Positions 35,349 to 45,437 of a stretch of DNA of 64,000 nucleotides are shown one piece after another. Location of the stretch: positions 1 to 64,000 of the forward strand of contig JAQTMV010000002.1 in assembly GCA_028714175.1 (NCBI GenBank), written 5' to 3'. The notes below the pieces were generated by a model. That model saw only the letters and a program-made list of their open reading frames with translations. It did no database searches and was not told where the DNA came from. The first letter of the stretch is position 1, and each line of letters begins with the position of its first letter. The position numbers and the translations under genes were made by a program. This DNA is from Methylococcales bacterium. GTDB taxonomy: Bacteria; Pseudomonadota; Gammaproteobacteria; Methylococcales; Methylomonadaceae.

Positions 35349-37613
35349 CTAGAAATGCAATAGAGAGGTAATATTACCAATTTCGATGAGTGCCGGGTGT
35401 TCATCAGCGTGTTTTTCCGGTAGAAAAGAAAGCTGTTGACTTAAATAGCTGATATAAAAACAGGTAGGACCATCCTCAGGATATTCATTTTTGATAGCAA
35501 GAAATGCTTCCAGCGCTTTTGGCCACTGGTAACTTTGGAACAGTTTAAGCGCTTTTGAAAAGGCATTTACTAACGGTATCCGATATGGTTCAACGTGATC
35601 AATCGGTGCAATCAATTCAAAAATTATGACGGGAAACGTTTTACCTTTCAGTATAAAAACCCCCATTTCTCTAGTAAAAAAGGTGGTGAGACCTTCGATA
35701 ACACTGGCAGACACAAGAATATAGGTGCCTAACAGTTTATTCAACCCTTCAATGCGTGTTGCGGTATTAACAATATCCCCGACGGCACGATATTCGTAAT
35801 GCTCCATTGCACCGACATTACCCACGCGCATCTCACCATAATGCAAGCCCAGACGGGTTGGTAGCTGATGTGGCTGAGACCGGTTAAACTGATCTATTGC
35901 CATTTTAATTGCCAGAGCAGCATGGCAGGCATTTATTCTGTGTTGCGTTTCTACCAATGGTGCAGCCCATATCGCCAGCATGGCATCGCCTATCACATCA
36001 GAAATTATGCCACTATGTTTTTTTACTTGTGGAAACATCACGCCATAGTATTGATTCATCAGATTATTGAGTGCCAAAGGATCCATCGTTTCTGAAAGCG
36101 TCGTATATTGACCTGCATCCGTTGCCATGCAAACCCCCTGCATTAATTCTCCATAACAATTCATTGCATCCAGGGCCGGTTGATGGGCTATTTTACTGAC
36201 TACAGTATCCGGCAGATAAAAGCTGAATGCTTTAGTCATGTTTTGATGATCTTTTTTGTTTTTTAGAAAGTGTGAGATGCTCGCTACTATCAATACAAAA
36301 GGGGTTTGCAACATGATCGGGACGAACAAGGGAAACCAGACATAAGCAGTCGTAAATCTGAAATAAGCGAAAGCAAGGTAACCTGCGCTTAATGCAATAA
36401 TCAGACTTATTGCAAACCTGTAAGAAAATAACCGGCAAACGCCATGCAGCAGGAAGCTCCATGCAAGTACCAGGAAAAATTGCTTTTGAAGCGGCAAAGG
36501 TCTTAACCAGCTGTTATCTATAAGATTGGCGACAGCGGTTGCGGCAATTTCCGTAGAACTGATGGTTTCGCCATTGTCGCTTGAAAATTCGGTATAAAGC
36601 CCCTGATTTTTTTCCGGTTCTATATTTTCGGAGTAACCAACCAGTATGACTTTATTATTGAACAGTTCTGGGTTCAAAATATCATTAACAAGTGCCTGAT
36701 AGAAGGGAATGGTAGTAATTGTTCCCACTTTGCCGTAATGATTAAAATACAGACTGTCAGTGCTTTTTAATAAAGAAAACCAAGATTGCAGTAAGCGAGT
36801 TTTTTCCGGGGAATATCTTGCTGCCGTCAACAAATTGTCAAGTTGAGTTAAAGATTCTGTTTTTGTTGCAAATGCGGTATGTATTTTTTGAGTTATTTCA
36901 ATAGCTTTAAATTCTATAGCCAGCTGTTCGAAGGTCTCTGGCAATATAGATTCAAGCGCGGGGTCGATCTGGTGGAGTAGTTGTAAAATTTCAGGATAAG
37001 CTTTTTTAAACACATAGCTTTGAAAGACAGTGGCAGGAAACGTCGGAATATCGCCGGCGCTTTTTTTGTATGTCCAGAATTGCTTAACGGTAGAAGATGT
37101 TTTGGGTAACGGAAAAGGAGCCGTGCCTAGCGCGGCATGATCCAAAATATAAATGGGGTCAATAATGCGCTCGTATCTGATCTCATTAAAGGAGCCGACA
37201 GGTTGGATTGTATATTGCTTTAAATAACTGCTGAGAATTTTGTTTTTGCCCTCGGCTATTGCCTTAGCCAGCATTGCATCCTCTTCGGGATCCCGATCTT
37301 CGTCAAAATAGATATTAAAAGCAATAATGGCGGGATTTTGCCGGTTTAATTTTTCAATTAATCTCGCATAATATGAGCGTGGCCACTTTTCCGGGTCTTC
37401 CGGCAAAAGCAGAGTTTCCGCTGAAGTTTTATCAATATTCACAATGATGACATCTTTGGGAGAAGTTATCGATCCCCTTAGCTTAAAAAGCCAAGCCAAA
37501 CCCAATTCTTCCTCAAAGTAAAGTCCCACCTTCGTCAGGCATAATATGGCTCCAAAAATCCCGATTAAGAGGGCAGATAAACAAGCTTTTGAAGTTTTTA
37601 TGCAAACATTCAT
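35349..37613 (-). CDS. CHASE2-domain class III adenylate/guanylate cyclase (right module)
   Basis: About 754 aa. N-terminal membrane helix (ACLSALLIGIFGAILCL), periplasmic CHASE2 domain (about 40-390), a cluster of hydrophobic segments (about 395-470) and a class III cyclase domain (about 500-670). The metal-binding Asp residues are in ATDAGQYT and IGDAMLAIW, and the catalytic Asn-Arg pair is in GDIVNTATR. It looks active. It resembles the left-module cyclase throughout. ATG at 37613 is used; a TTG two codons upstream is also possible, and neither has a clear ribosome-binding site. It probably heads the operon that continues with the FecR-TPR-barrel and lipoprotein genes. Confidence 0.9.
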   Translation of the reverse strand: MNVCIKTSKACLSALLIGIFGAILCLTKVGLYFEEELGLAWLFKLRGSITSPKDVIIVNIDKTSAETLLLPEDPEKWPRSYYARLIEKLNRQNPAIIAFNIYFDEDRDPEEDAMLAKAIAEGKNKILSSYLKQYTIQPVGSFNEIRYERIIDPIYILDHAALGTAPFPLPKTSSTVKQFWTYKKSAGDIPTFPATVFQSYVFKKAYPEILQLLHQIDPALESILPETFEQLAIEFKAIEITQKIHTAFATKTESLTQLDNLLTAARYSPEKTRLLQSWFSLLKSTDSLYFNHYGKVGTITTIPFYQALVNDILNPELFNNKVILVGYSENIEPEKNQGLYTEFSSDNGETISSTEIAATAVANLIDNSWLRPLPLQKQFFLVLAWSFLLHGVCRLFSYRFAISLIIALSAGYLAFAYFRFTTAYVWFPLFVPIMLQTPFVLIVASISHFLKNKKDHQNMTKAFSFYLPDTVVSKIAHQPALDAMNCYGELMQGVCMATDAGQYTTLSETMDPLALNNLMNQYYGVMFPQVKKHSGIISDVIGDAMLAIWAAPLVETQHRINACHAALAIKMAIDQFNRSQPHQLPTRLGLHYGEMRVGNVGAMEHYEYRAVGDIVNTATRIEGLNKLLGTYILVSASVIEGLTTFFTREMGVFILKGKTFPVIIFELIAPIDHVEPYRIPLVNAFSKALKLFQSYQWPKALEAFLAIKNEYPEDGPTCFYISYLSQQLSFLPEKHADEHPALIEIGNITSLLHF

Positions 37614-37619
37614 TATCAA

Positions 37620-38274
37620 TTGAAAGACAAAGTGGTCACTATCAATTGGATTTCCTGGTTACCCGGGGATCCAATCATTTAAGACGTAATTATATCTCTC
37701 ACAATAGACAAAAAAGCAATGCTAAAAGGATGGGTTGTATCGCAAAGTTTTTCGAAATCAGAGACAATGTTTGCTCCGTGTTCGTTCCTGATCGATCCCG
37801 GAGGATGCCAGTCAGGATCTTTGACTTTTGCCGACAATACGGGTTTTGCCGAGCGACGTTTTTCAATCCATCCTGCCCCCTGCGCATGGGAAATGACCTG
37901 TGTGGGTGAAAGGTCGGATAATAATACAGACGGTATCGGGCGATATTCGAGGTAATGAAATCGAAAGAGTCAATAGTTTTAAAATTTTATAAGGTAAAGT
38001 CGCCATTTAGGTTGGTGACTGAACATGAAGATTTTAATCTTGTCCAGAATTATTTTATTCGGTTAATGTTTATTGCTTCTAAATGTAACAATAATTAGCG
38101 TATGATTATCAATCACCTTTCTATTTTCAGTGGAATTGTACTTCGAGGAATCAGCTACGAACTGGCTATATGCCCAATATGAAACAAATTCTGCAATAAT
38201 AAGGCATCAATACTTCGGCATGGTAATTGTGTCTCATCCATATCGGCCTAATATTTTTATTCGATGACCAACAC
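37620..38274. other. 655-bp gap between divergent cyclase and zwf genes
   Basis: This stretch should hold the promoters for the minus-strand cyclase operon and the plus-strand zwf gene. Short overlapping ORFs occur on both strands around 37700-37950 but have no ribosome-binding sites or recognisable motifs, and I do not accept them as genes. An A/T-rich segment from about 37970 to 38110 is the likely promoter zone for zwf. I see no strong repeats or terminators. Confidence 0.5.
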
Positions 38275-39744
38275 ATGACAGACAAAAAAATATATAAGCC
38301 CTGTGATTTAGTAATTTATGGGGCATTGGGCGATCTATCGAAACGCAAGCTGCTCATTTCTTTGTATCGTCTTGAAAAAGCCTGCTTCATTGAACCTGAT
38401 ACCTGTATTATAGGTATAGACCGGCATGACATAGGAAGTCCGGAGTTTATTGAGACAGCTTACAACAGTTTGCAGGAGTTTTTGAACGATGACCTTGAGG
38501 ACATCGTCTGGAAACGGTTTTCAGACCGGCTTTCCTATCTGAAAATAGATCTGACCCGAGTGGATCAATACCAGCAATTAAACACCGTCATTGACCAGAA
38601 ATCCAGAATTATGGTGAATTATTTTGCTGTGTCGCCGTTTTTATTTAAGAGTATTTGTCAGGGACTCGCCAAATCGGGAATTTTGACTGCAAGCTCGCGC
38701 ATGGTGATGGAAAAACCCATAGGTCATGACCTCAAATCATCAAAAGAAATCAATGATGAAGTGGCTAGCGTTTTCAGTGAACAACAGGTTTATCGCATCG
38801 ATCATTATTTGGGTAAAGAAACGGTATTGAATTTGTTAGCGTTGCGCTTTGCGAATTCCATTTTTACTACTAACTGGAATCACAATACCATCGATCACAT
38901 CCAGATTACCGTAGCTGAGGAGGTCGGTATTGAAGGCCGCTGGGATTATTTTGATAAAACCGGTCAGTTGCGTGACATGTTGCAAAATCACTTGTTACAA
39001 ATTTTGACCTTTATTGCCATGGAGCCGCCTGTCAATCTGGAAGCTGAAAGCATCCACAATGAAAAAATAAAAGTCCTTAAAGCACTGCGTCCGATAACCA
39101 TCAGCAATGTTGAAGAAAAAACCGTACGAGGACAGTATGCCGCTGGCTACATCAAAGGGTGTGCCGTACCCGGCTACCTGGAGGAAGACGGGGCAAATAC
39201 AGAAAGCACTACCGAGAGCTTTGTCGCCTTGCGTGTTGATATTGATAACTGGCGTTGGGCAGGCGTACCGTTTTACTTGCGCACCGGCAAACGATTAACC
39301 GGCAAACGCACTGAAATCGTGGTTTATTTTAAACAGCTGCCACACAATATTTTTAAAGACAGCTTTCGTGAACTGCCACCCAATAAATTAATCATTCATT
39401 TACAACCGAATGAAGGTGTAGAAATCGAGATGCTTAATAAAATACCCGGCATCGATGAACACATTAAACTGAAAAAAACCAAACTGGATTTAAGTTTTTC
39501 TGATACCTTCAAAACGAGCCGGATTTTCGGCGGGTATGAAAAACTGATACTTGAAGCCATGCGCGGCAATCCGACGCTGTTTCTCAGCCGCGAAGAAATT
39601 GAACAGGCCTGGACCTGGATTGATTCCATACAAAATGCCTGGACCCACAACAAGGATACACCTAAACCCTATCCTGCCGGCACCTGGGGTCCTGTCGCCT
39701 CGGTTGCTTTGCTTGCCAGAGATGGCAGGGATTGGGAAGAATGA
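38275..39744 (+). CDS. zwf: Glucose-6-phosphate 1-dehydrogenase
   Basis: About 489 aa from the ATG at 38275, the usual length; the frame opens 48 nt earlier with an unconserved extension. The N-terminal nucleotide-binding motif is GALGDLSKRKL, and the active-site signature is YRIDHYLGKE with the catalytic His region. The enzyme makes 6-phosphogluconolactone and NAD(P)H from glucose 6-phosphate. It is the first of three genes that feed the Entner-Doudoroff route. The edd gene follows 109 bp later. No 6-phosphogluconolactonase gene is present here. Confidence 0.95.
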   Translation: MTDKKIYKPCDLVIYGALGDLSKRKLLISLYRLEKACFIEPDTCIIGIDRHDIGSPEFIETAYNSLQEFLNDDLEDIVWKRFSDRLSYLKIDLTRVDQYQQLNTVIDQKSRIMVNYFAVSPFLFKSICQGLAKSGILTASSRMVMEKPIGHDLKSSKEINDEVASVFSEQQVYRIDHYLGKETVLNLLALRFANSIFTTNWNHNTIDHIQITVAEEVGIEGRWDYFDKTGQLRDMLQNHLLQILTFIAMEPPVNLEAESIHNEKIKVLKALRPITISNVEEKTVRGQYAAGYIKGCAVPGYLEEDGANTESTTESFVALRVDIDNWRWAGVPFYLRTGKRLTGKRTEIVVYFKQLPHNIFKDSFRELPPNKLIIHLQPNEGVEIEMLNKIPGIDEHIKLKKTKLDLSFSDTFKTSRIFGGYEKLILEAMRGNPTLFLSREEIEQAWTWIDSIQNAWTHNKDTPKPYPAGTWGPVASVALLARDGRDWEE

Positions 39745-39777
39745 TAGAGGCGGACGCAAGCTACCCGTGTCAAACTT

Positions 39778-39798
39778 TTTGAACCTTGAATCTTTTTT
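39778..39798. repeat. TTGAACCTTGAATC copy between zwf and edd
   Basis: TTTTGAACCTTGAATCTTTT matches the repeat family also found at 4474-4524 and 41687-41763. Here only one arm is clear. Confidence 0.35.
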
Positions 39799-39853
39799 GA
39801 TTTCTCATGTTTGTCAAGTCCATATCTCCACGTAACCATGAATAGGAATAAGC

Positions 39854-41674
39854 ATGCACCCCGTAATAGAAAAAGTGACTCAAGAAGTCATTGAGCGCAG
39901 TCATAAAACCCGCTCAGCCTACCTGAACCGTATTGATACATTCGCTAAAAAAGGCCCTGTTCGCTCAGGAATGGGATGCGGTAATCTGGCTCACGGTTTT
40001 GCCGCATGCAGTGCCAGCGAGAAAGCCGATTTGACTGGCGATCAAAAAGCCAATATCGCTATAATTACATCTTACAATGATATGTTGTCGGCTCACCAAC
40101 CGTACAAGGATGCGCCTGATTTAATCAAGTCCGCAATCAGAGAAGCAGGTGGCGTCGCCCAGGTTGCCGGCGGCGTACCGGCCATGTGTGATGGCATCAC
40201 CCAGGGTCAGCCGGGAATGGAACTGTCCTTGTTTAGCCGTGACTTGATTGCGATGGCCACCGCCATAGGCATGAGTCACAATATGTTTGATGGCGCCCTG
40301 TATCTGGGTGTCTGTGACAAGATTGTGCCAGGACTGCTGATAGGTGCGCTAAGTTTTGGTCATTTACCGGCCGTATTTGTCCCTGCCGGGCCAATGCCCA
40401 GCGGTATCACGAATAAAGAAAAAGCCCGTGCCCGCCAGGCATATGCTATTGGTAAAATTGGCCGTAAGGAGCTACTGGAGGCTGAATCCGCATCTTATCA
40501 TAGCCCGGGCACCTGTACGTTTTACGGTACTGCAAACAGTAACCAGATGATGATGGAAATTATGGGGCTGCACCTGCCCGGCAGTTCGTTCATTAATCCT
40601 TGCACGCCGTTACGTGATGAATTAACCAAAGCGGCCGCCAGACAGGTTTTAAAGTTTACCGCACTGGGTGACGATTATCGCCCGATTGCCCATATGATCT
40701 CGGAAAAGGCGATTATCAATGCTGTCATTGGCTTGTTGGCGACGGGCGGGTCAACCAACCACACGATGCACCTGATCGCCATTGCCCGTGCATCCGGCAT
40801 TATCCTTAACTGGGATGATTTTGACAGGCTTTCCAAGGCGATTCCCTTGATAGCAAAAATCTACCCCAACGGTCCTGCTGACGTTAACCACTTTCAAGCA
40901 GCCGGCGGCATGGGTGTGTTAATTGCTGAATTGCTGAGGAACGGCCTTTTACACGAAGATATTATTACAGTTGCCGACGAGCGCGGTATGAACAGTTATT
41001 GCCAGGAACCCAAACTGATTGGCAATACGCTGGTATGGGAGCCGGTGCCCGAGGCTGCTCTGGATCCGGAAGTGCTCAGCCCGGTAGCAAAGCCGTTTGC
41101 TACCGGGGGCGGCCTGCATGTGATGCACGGCAATTTGGGGCGCGGCATAGCCAAACTTTCGGCTGTGTCTGCAGATCATCAGATTGTTGAAGCGCCAGCC
41201 GTGGTATTTGATGACCAGGCTGATTTTCTTGCAGCTTTTCAACGCGGTGAGCTGGAAAAAGATTTTGTTGCCGTGATACGCTTTCAGGGACCACGATCCA
41301 ATGGCATGCCGGAACTGCATAAACTAACGCCGCCACTTGGCGTATTGCAAGACAAAGGCTTCAAAGTCGCACTCGTCACCGACGGCCGCATGTCAGGCGC
41401 TTCGGGTAAAGTCCCGTCAGCTATTCATATGTGTCCGGAATGTGAAGTCGGCGGCCCCTTGGCGAAAGTACAAAATGGCGATATTATTGCCATGAATCTC
41501 CAAACCGGTGATATTAATGTTTTAGGCGATGAAGCTGAATTTAATGCACGAATTCCAGTGCCCAATTCCGCTAAAAATCACCACTATGGCATAGGACGCG
41601 AAATGTTTGGCGGCTTCCGTCTTGGCGCATCTTCCGCTGAAACGGGAGCATCCAACCTGTTTATTGTTGATTAA
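39854..41674 (+). CDS. edd: Phosphogluconate dehydratase
   Basis: 606 aa, normal for Edd in the IlvD/Edd family. Motifs include [11 protein letters not shown], the iron-sulfur Cys in [16 protein letters not shown] and a second in [13 protein letters not shown], then [10 protein letters not shown] and [14 protein letters not shown]. It dehydrates 6-phosphogluconate to KDPG using an Fe-S cluster. AGGAATAAGC precedes the ATG. It lies between zwf and eda, giving the complete Entner-Doudoroff branch in one row. Confidence 0.97.
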   Translation: MHPVIEKVTQEVIERSHKTRSAYLNRIDTFAKKGPVRSGMGCGNLAHGFAACSASEKADLTGDQKANIAIITSYNDMLSAHQPYKDAPDLIKSAIREAGGVAQVAGGVPAMCDGITQGQPGMELSLFSRDLIAMATAIGMSHNMFDGALYLGVCDKIVPGLLIGALSFGHLPAVFVPAGPMPSGITNKEKARARQAYAIGKIGRKELLEAESASYHSPGTCTFYGTANSNQMMMEIMGLHLPGSSFINPCTPLRDELTKAAARQVLKFTALGDDYRPIAHMISEKAIINAVIGLLATGGSTNHTMHLIAIARASGIILNWDDFDRLSKAIPLIAKIYPNGPADVNHFQAAGGMGVLIAELLRNGLLHEDIITVADERGMNSYCQEPKLIGNTLVWEPVPEAALDPEVLSPVAKPFATGGGLHVMHGNLGRGIAKLSAVSADHQIVEAPAVVFDDQADFLAAFQRGELEKDFVAVIRFQGPRSNGMPELHKLTPPLGVLQDKGFKVALVTDGRMSGASGKVPSAIHMCPECEVGGPLAKVQNGDIIAMNLQTGDINVLGDEAEFNARIPVPNSAKNHHYGIGREMFGGFRLGASSAETGASNLFIVD

Positions 41675-41686
41675 CGTATAGGTACA

Positions 41687-41763
41687 AGGTTCAAGGTGAA
41701 AGTTACAAAAAAGCAACCTACAACACCTTGAACCTTTTATCTTGAACCTTTTACCTTGAATCT
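41687..41763. repeat. Inverted repeat plus TTGAACC copies between edd and eda
   Basis: AGGTTCAAGGTG (41687-41698) pairs perfectly with CACCTTGAACCT (41724-41735), and two further CTTGAACCTTTT/CTTGAATCT copies follow. The structure could slow or stop transcription between edd and eda. The same words occur at 4474-4524 and 39778-39798. Confidence 0.5.
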
Positions 41764-41771
41764 AAAAGCCC

Positions 41772-42422
41772 ATGAATTCAAACCACTGGAAAATCCAACC
41801 AAACGATGTATTAAACGCAGGTCCTGTCATGCCGGTCATGGTCATTCAAAACCTGGATGATGCCGTCCCTTTGGCAAAAGCACTGGTTGCAGGTGGCATA
41901 AAAGTACTGGAAATTACACTACGCACCCCAATCGCACTTGATGCGATAAGACTGATCAGTCAAAAAGTTAAAGAAGCAATTGTCGGCGCCGGTACGATTA
42001 CTACGCCTGAACAATTAAAAGCTGCTGAGGATGCCGGTGCATTATTTGCCATCAGCCCTGGACTAACACCCACGCTTTTAGCTGCTGCCAAAGCCGGAAA
42101 TATAGCCTTGATTCCGGGCATATCAACTTTGTCAGAATTGATGATGGGCATGGAGTACGGTCTGGATCATTTCAAGTTTTTCCCGGCAGAAGCGGCAGGC
42201 GGCATAGCTATGCTGAAAGCTATCGCAGGTCCTGTCCCTTCCGCAACTTTTTGCCCGACAGGTGGTATTTCACTTCGAAATTATAACGCCTATTTACAGT
42301 TAAACAATGTGGCTTGTGTAGGCGGCTCCTGGCTGGTTCCTGCAGATGCGGTAAAAACCAAAAACTGGGCCAAAGTAACTGAATTGGCAAAACAGGCCAT
42401 TGATAATGTAATTCCAACTTAA
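41772..42422 (+). CDS. eda: KDPG/KHG aldolase
   Basis: A 216-aa class I aldolase. The catalytic Glu lies in VLEITLRTP (about residue 46), and the Schiff-base Lys in FKFFPAEAAGG (about 135). It splits 2-keto-3-deoxy-6-phosphogluconate into pyruvate and glyceraldehyde 3-phosphate and completes the pathway begun by zwf and edd directly upstream. The length is normal. Confidence 0.96.
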   Translation: MNSNHWKIQPNDVLNAGPVMPVMVIQNLDDAVPLAKALVAGGIKVLEITLRTPIALDAIRLISQKVKEAIVGAGTITTPEQLKAAEDAGALFAISPGLTPTLLAAAKAGNIALIPGISTLSELMMGMEYGLDHFKFFPAEAAGGIAMLKAIAGPVPSATFCPTGGISLRNYNAYLQLNNVACVGGSWLVPADAVKTKNWAKVTELAKQAIDNVIPT

Positions 42423-42467
42423 AAATTATCTGGCTTCAAAACATGTCTAACCCCGGAGAGAACCGTC

Positions 42468-43769
42468 ATGAACAATCTTCGCAGTCTTACCCTGAATGAG
42501 AACGGCCAATCATTATGTGAGTTACCTGTTTTATCCGGGACTACAGGGCCCGATGTAATCGATGTTCAGGCCCTGTACAAGCAGACAGGCATGTTTACTT
42601 ATGATCCTGGTTTTACGTCTACAGCCAGTTGCAGTTCAACCATCACTTACATAGATGGCGAAGCCGGGATATTGCTTTATCGCGGTTACCCTATCGAACA
42701 AATTGCAGAAAAATGTACTTTTCTGGAAGTCTGCTATTTATTGTTGAATGGTGAATTACCCGACAACAATGAAATGGAAAAATTTGAATATAGCATTACC
42801 ATGCACACCATGGTGCATGATCAACTGACCAATTTCTTCAACGGTTTTCGTCGTGATGCCCACCCGATGGCGATTATGGTTGCTGTGGTTGGTGCTCTGT
42901 CCGCTTTCTATCATGATTCACTGGATATTAAATCGAAAGCGGATCGTGACATGAGCGCCATACGGCTGATTGCCAAAGTTCCGACTATCGTCGCAATGTG
43001 TCATAAATACAGCATAGGCTTGCCCTTTACGTATCCGTTAAATAAGCTGAATTATGTTGAAAACTTTATGCGCATGATGCTGGGTACACCTTGTGATGAC
43101 TACCAGCCTAATCCGGTATTGGTACGCGCACTGGACAGAATTCTAATTCTTCATGCCGATCATGAACAAAACGCTTCAACTTCCACTGTCCGCCTGGCCG
43201 GCTCCAGCGGCGCCAACCCCTTTGCCTGTATTACTGCCGGGATTGCTTGCCTGTGGGGAGCTGCGCACGGCGGCGCCAATGAGGCCGTCCTTAATATGCT
43301 TGAACAAATTGGCGATGTGTCGCGCATCCCTGAATTCATAAACAAGGCCAAGGATAAGGACGACCCGTTCAGACTCATGGGATTTGGTCACCGTGTTTAT
43401 AAACATTATGACCCGCGGGCCAGACTGATGCGTGAAACCTGCCACGAAGTGCTTACAGAGCTGGGGCTGCATGACGACAAGTTATTCGAATTAGCCCTTG
43501 AACTGGAGCGAATCGCTCTCGAAGATGACTACTTCATTGAGAAAAAACTCTATCCGAATGTAGATTTTTATTCAGGGATAGTCCTGCACGCATTAGGCAT
43601 ACCCAGCAATATGTTTACCGCGATGTTCGCTATGGGCAGAACTGTAGGCTGGATTGCCCATTGGGATGAAATGATAGCGGATCCGGAACAAAAAATCGGA
43701 CGGCCCAGACAACTTTATACCGGTGCAATACGACGCGATGTACCGGTGCAGCATGGTAAATCGGCTTAA
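42468..43769 (+). CDS. gltA: Citrate synthase, type II
   Basis: A 433-aa hexameric-type citrate synthase. The conserved catalytic His regions are in [10 protein letters not shown] and [15 protein letters not shown], and the Asp in NVDFYSG. It condenses acetyl-CoA with oxaloacetate. CGGAGAG precedes the ATG. It follows eda by 45 nt, so Entner-Doudoroff pyruvate production and entry into the TCA cycle may be co-transcribed. An N-terminal segment of about 50 residues typical of the gram-negative type is present. Confidence 0.97.
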   Translation: MNNLRSLTLNENGQSLCELPVLSGTTGPDVIDVQALYKQTGMFTYDPGFTSTASCSSTITYIDGEAGILLYRGYPIEQIAEKCTFLEVCYLLLNGELPDNNEMEKFEYSITMHTMVHDQLTNFFNGFRRDAHPMAIMVAVVGALSAFYHDSLDIKSKADRDMSAIRLIAKVPTIVAMCHKYSIGLPFTYPLNKLNYVENFMRMMLGTPCDDYQPNPVLVRALDRILILHADHEQNASTSTVRLAGSSGANPFACITAGIACLWGAAHGGANEAVLNMLEQIGDVSRIPEFINKAKDKDDPFRLMGFGHRVYKHYDPRARLMRETCHEVLTELGLHDDKLFELALELERIALEDDYFIEKKLYPNVDFYSGIVLHALGIPSNMFTAMFAMGRTVGWIAHWDEMIADPEQKIGRPRQLYTGAIRRDVPVQHGKSA

Positions 43770-43797
43770 GGCTTCCAACCAACCGTATAGGGTAAAC

Positions 43798-43828
43798 AAA
43801 AAAGCCTGCCGACTTTACTTGGGCTTTA
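43798..43828 (-). terminator. Terminator between convergent gltA and DUF411 genes
   Basis: AAAGCC and GGCTTT form a stem around a 15-nt loop. On the minus strand the stem is followed by seven T residues, so it most clearly ends the DUF411 transcript. On the plus strand the tail is weaker. Confidence 0.65.
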
Positions 43829-43841
43829 TCACCTCCGGGAA

Positions 43842-44297
43842 TCACTTGTAACTGTTAAATACTTGATAGTGATTTTCCTTGTCAAAACTCATAACGTTAT
43901 AAGGATCTTTTCTGCCATCCATTTCCATCCCCGGTGTACCGCTGGGCATTCCCGGTACTGCGATCCCGGCGACATTCGGCCTGATTTTCAGCAATGTCAT
44001 AATATCGTTTGGGGGCACATGTCCTTCAACAACATAAGAGCCGACTATGGCTGTATGGCACGAAGCCATTGCTTCCGATACGCCATATTTATGCTTTATT
44101 GCCTCGACATCATTAGTGACGATATCTTTGACATTAAAGTTATTATTTTTCAAATGCTCCAGCCACTTTCCGCAACAATTACAGGTTGGGCTTCTATAGA
44201 CAACGATATCAACAGGTTTACTTGCTCCAGTGTTATCTGCCTTGACAACATTGACAACGAGCAAACCCATTGCGAGAAAAACGTTTAATAATTTCAT
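43842..44297 (-). CDS. DUF411 metal-binding-type periplasmic protein
   Basis: 151 aa with a signal peptide ending VVKA. The motif SPTCNCCGKWLEHL (CxCC) and the later MASCHTA are the hallmark cysteines of DUF411 proteins. Members are often found with copper-resistance genes and are thought to bind metal, but the function is not well established. A perfect AGGAGG precedes the ATG. It stands between gltA (convergent) and hemE (same strand). Copper handling would suit a methanotroph, but nothing nearby proves that. Confidence 0.85.
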   Translation of the reverse strand: MKLLNVFLAMGLLVVNVVKADNTGASKPVDIVVYRSPTCNCCGKWLEHLKNNNFNVKDIVTNDVEAIKHKYGVSEAMASCHTAIVGSYVVEGHVPPNDIMTLLKIRPNVAGIAVPGMPSGTPGMEMDGRKDPYNVMSFDKENHYQVFNSYK

Positions 44298-44317
44298 ATT
44301 TGAATCCTCCTGTATTA

Positions 44318-45382
44318 CTACTGATGATAAGCCGGGCTATATTCATGCACGGCATTGACCATTGCTTTAACGTGATCCGGATTAATGTCCGGCAAAATAC
44401 CATGCCCTAGATTGAACACATGGCCTGAACCTGAACCGTATTTATGCAAAACGGTTTTGACTTTCTCGACGATGATTTCTGGTTGCGCATACAGAGCAAC
44501 CGGATCCATGTTGCCCTGTAAAGCAACCTGATTGCCGACTCTGGCACGCGCTTGCTGTATATCTGTCTGCCAATCCAGGCCCAGTGCATCATAACCCGCA
44601 TCAGTCATTGCTTCCAGCCACAATCCGCCGCCTTTGGTGAACAAAATGGCTGGAATCTGCTGCCCTGCTACATCGGTTTTGAGCAGTGCTCTGACTTGCC
44701 TGGCATAATATAACGAAAATTCAATATAATCTTCGGATGTTAACATCCCGCCCCAGGTATCAAATAGCATGACCGCCTGAGCGCCCGCTTCAATCTGGGC
44801 ATTCAAATAGGCCGCTACCGAAGAGCTAAGTTTATCCAGCATGATATGCATCAGTCTGGGCTGTTCATACATCAGGCCTTTAACTTTTTGGAAACTCTTG
44901 CTGCTGCCACCCTCAACCATATAGGTTGCCAAAGTCCAGGGACTTCCTGAAAATCCGATCAACGGCACGCTGCCTTGCAAGGCCTTTCTGATTAACCGCA
45001 CTGCATCAAGCACATAACGCAATTCTGTTGCCGGGTCAGGTACTGGTAATTTATTGACATCCGCAGCCGTTCTCACCGGATTTTTAAATTTAGGCCCTTC
45101 GTTCTCGGTAAAATAAAGCCCCATGCCCATTGCATCAGGAATAGTCAATATGTCTGAAAACAGAATAGCTGCATCAAAATCAAAGCGCCGCAAAGGTTGC
45201 ATTGTGACTTCACAGGCTAACTCGGGATTGGTACACAGATTTAAAAAACTGCCCGCCTGCTCTCTCACTTTTCTGTATTCCGGCAAGTATCTCCCAGCCT
45301 GGCGCATCATCCATACAGGCGTTCGATCAACGGGCTGTTTTAACAGGGCTTTAATAAACGAGTCATTTTTTAATACAGTCAT
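44318..45382 (-). CDS. hemE: Uroporphyrinogen decarboxylase
   Basis: 354 aa, typical length. The N-terminal signature [15 protein letters not shown] and the catalytic Asp in [12 protein letters not shown] are clear, as is the C-terminal [11 protein letters not shown] motif. It decarboxylates uroporphyrinogen III to coproporphyrinogen III in haem synthesis. It lies downstream of damX on the same strand, a common neighbourhood in gammaproteobacteria. Confidence 0.97.
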   Translation of the reverse strand: MTVLKNDSFIKALLKQPVDRTPVWMMRQAGRYLPEYRKVREQAGSFLNLCTNPELACEVTMQPLRRFDFDAAILFSDILTIPDAMGMGLYFTENEGPKFKNPVRTAADVNKLPVPDPATELRYVLDAVRLIRKALQGSVPLIGFSGSPWTLATYMVEGGSSKSFQKVKGLMYEQPRLMHIMLDKLSSSVAAYLNAQIEAGAQAVMLFDTWGGMLTSEDYIEFSLYYARQVRALLKTDVAGQQIPAILFTKGGGLWLEAMTDAGYDALGLDWQTDIQQARARVGNQVALQGNMDPVALYAQPEIIVEKVKTVLHKYGSGSGHVFNLGHGILPDINPDHVKAMVNAVHEYSPAYHQ

Positions 45383-45437
45383 TATGTTTGATTATTCAGG
45401 TTTACGATATGGTAATAGATGCCAGGTTTATACACAT

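Noticed and set aside
37719-37955. 78-aa plus-strand ORF and overlapping minus-strand ORF between the cyclase and zwf
   Set aside because: Neither has a plausible ribosome-binding site or domain, and they overlap each other in opposite strands.
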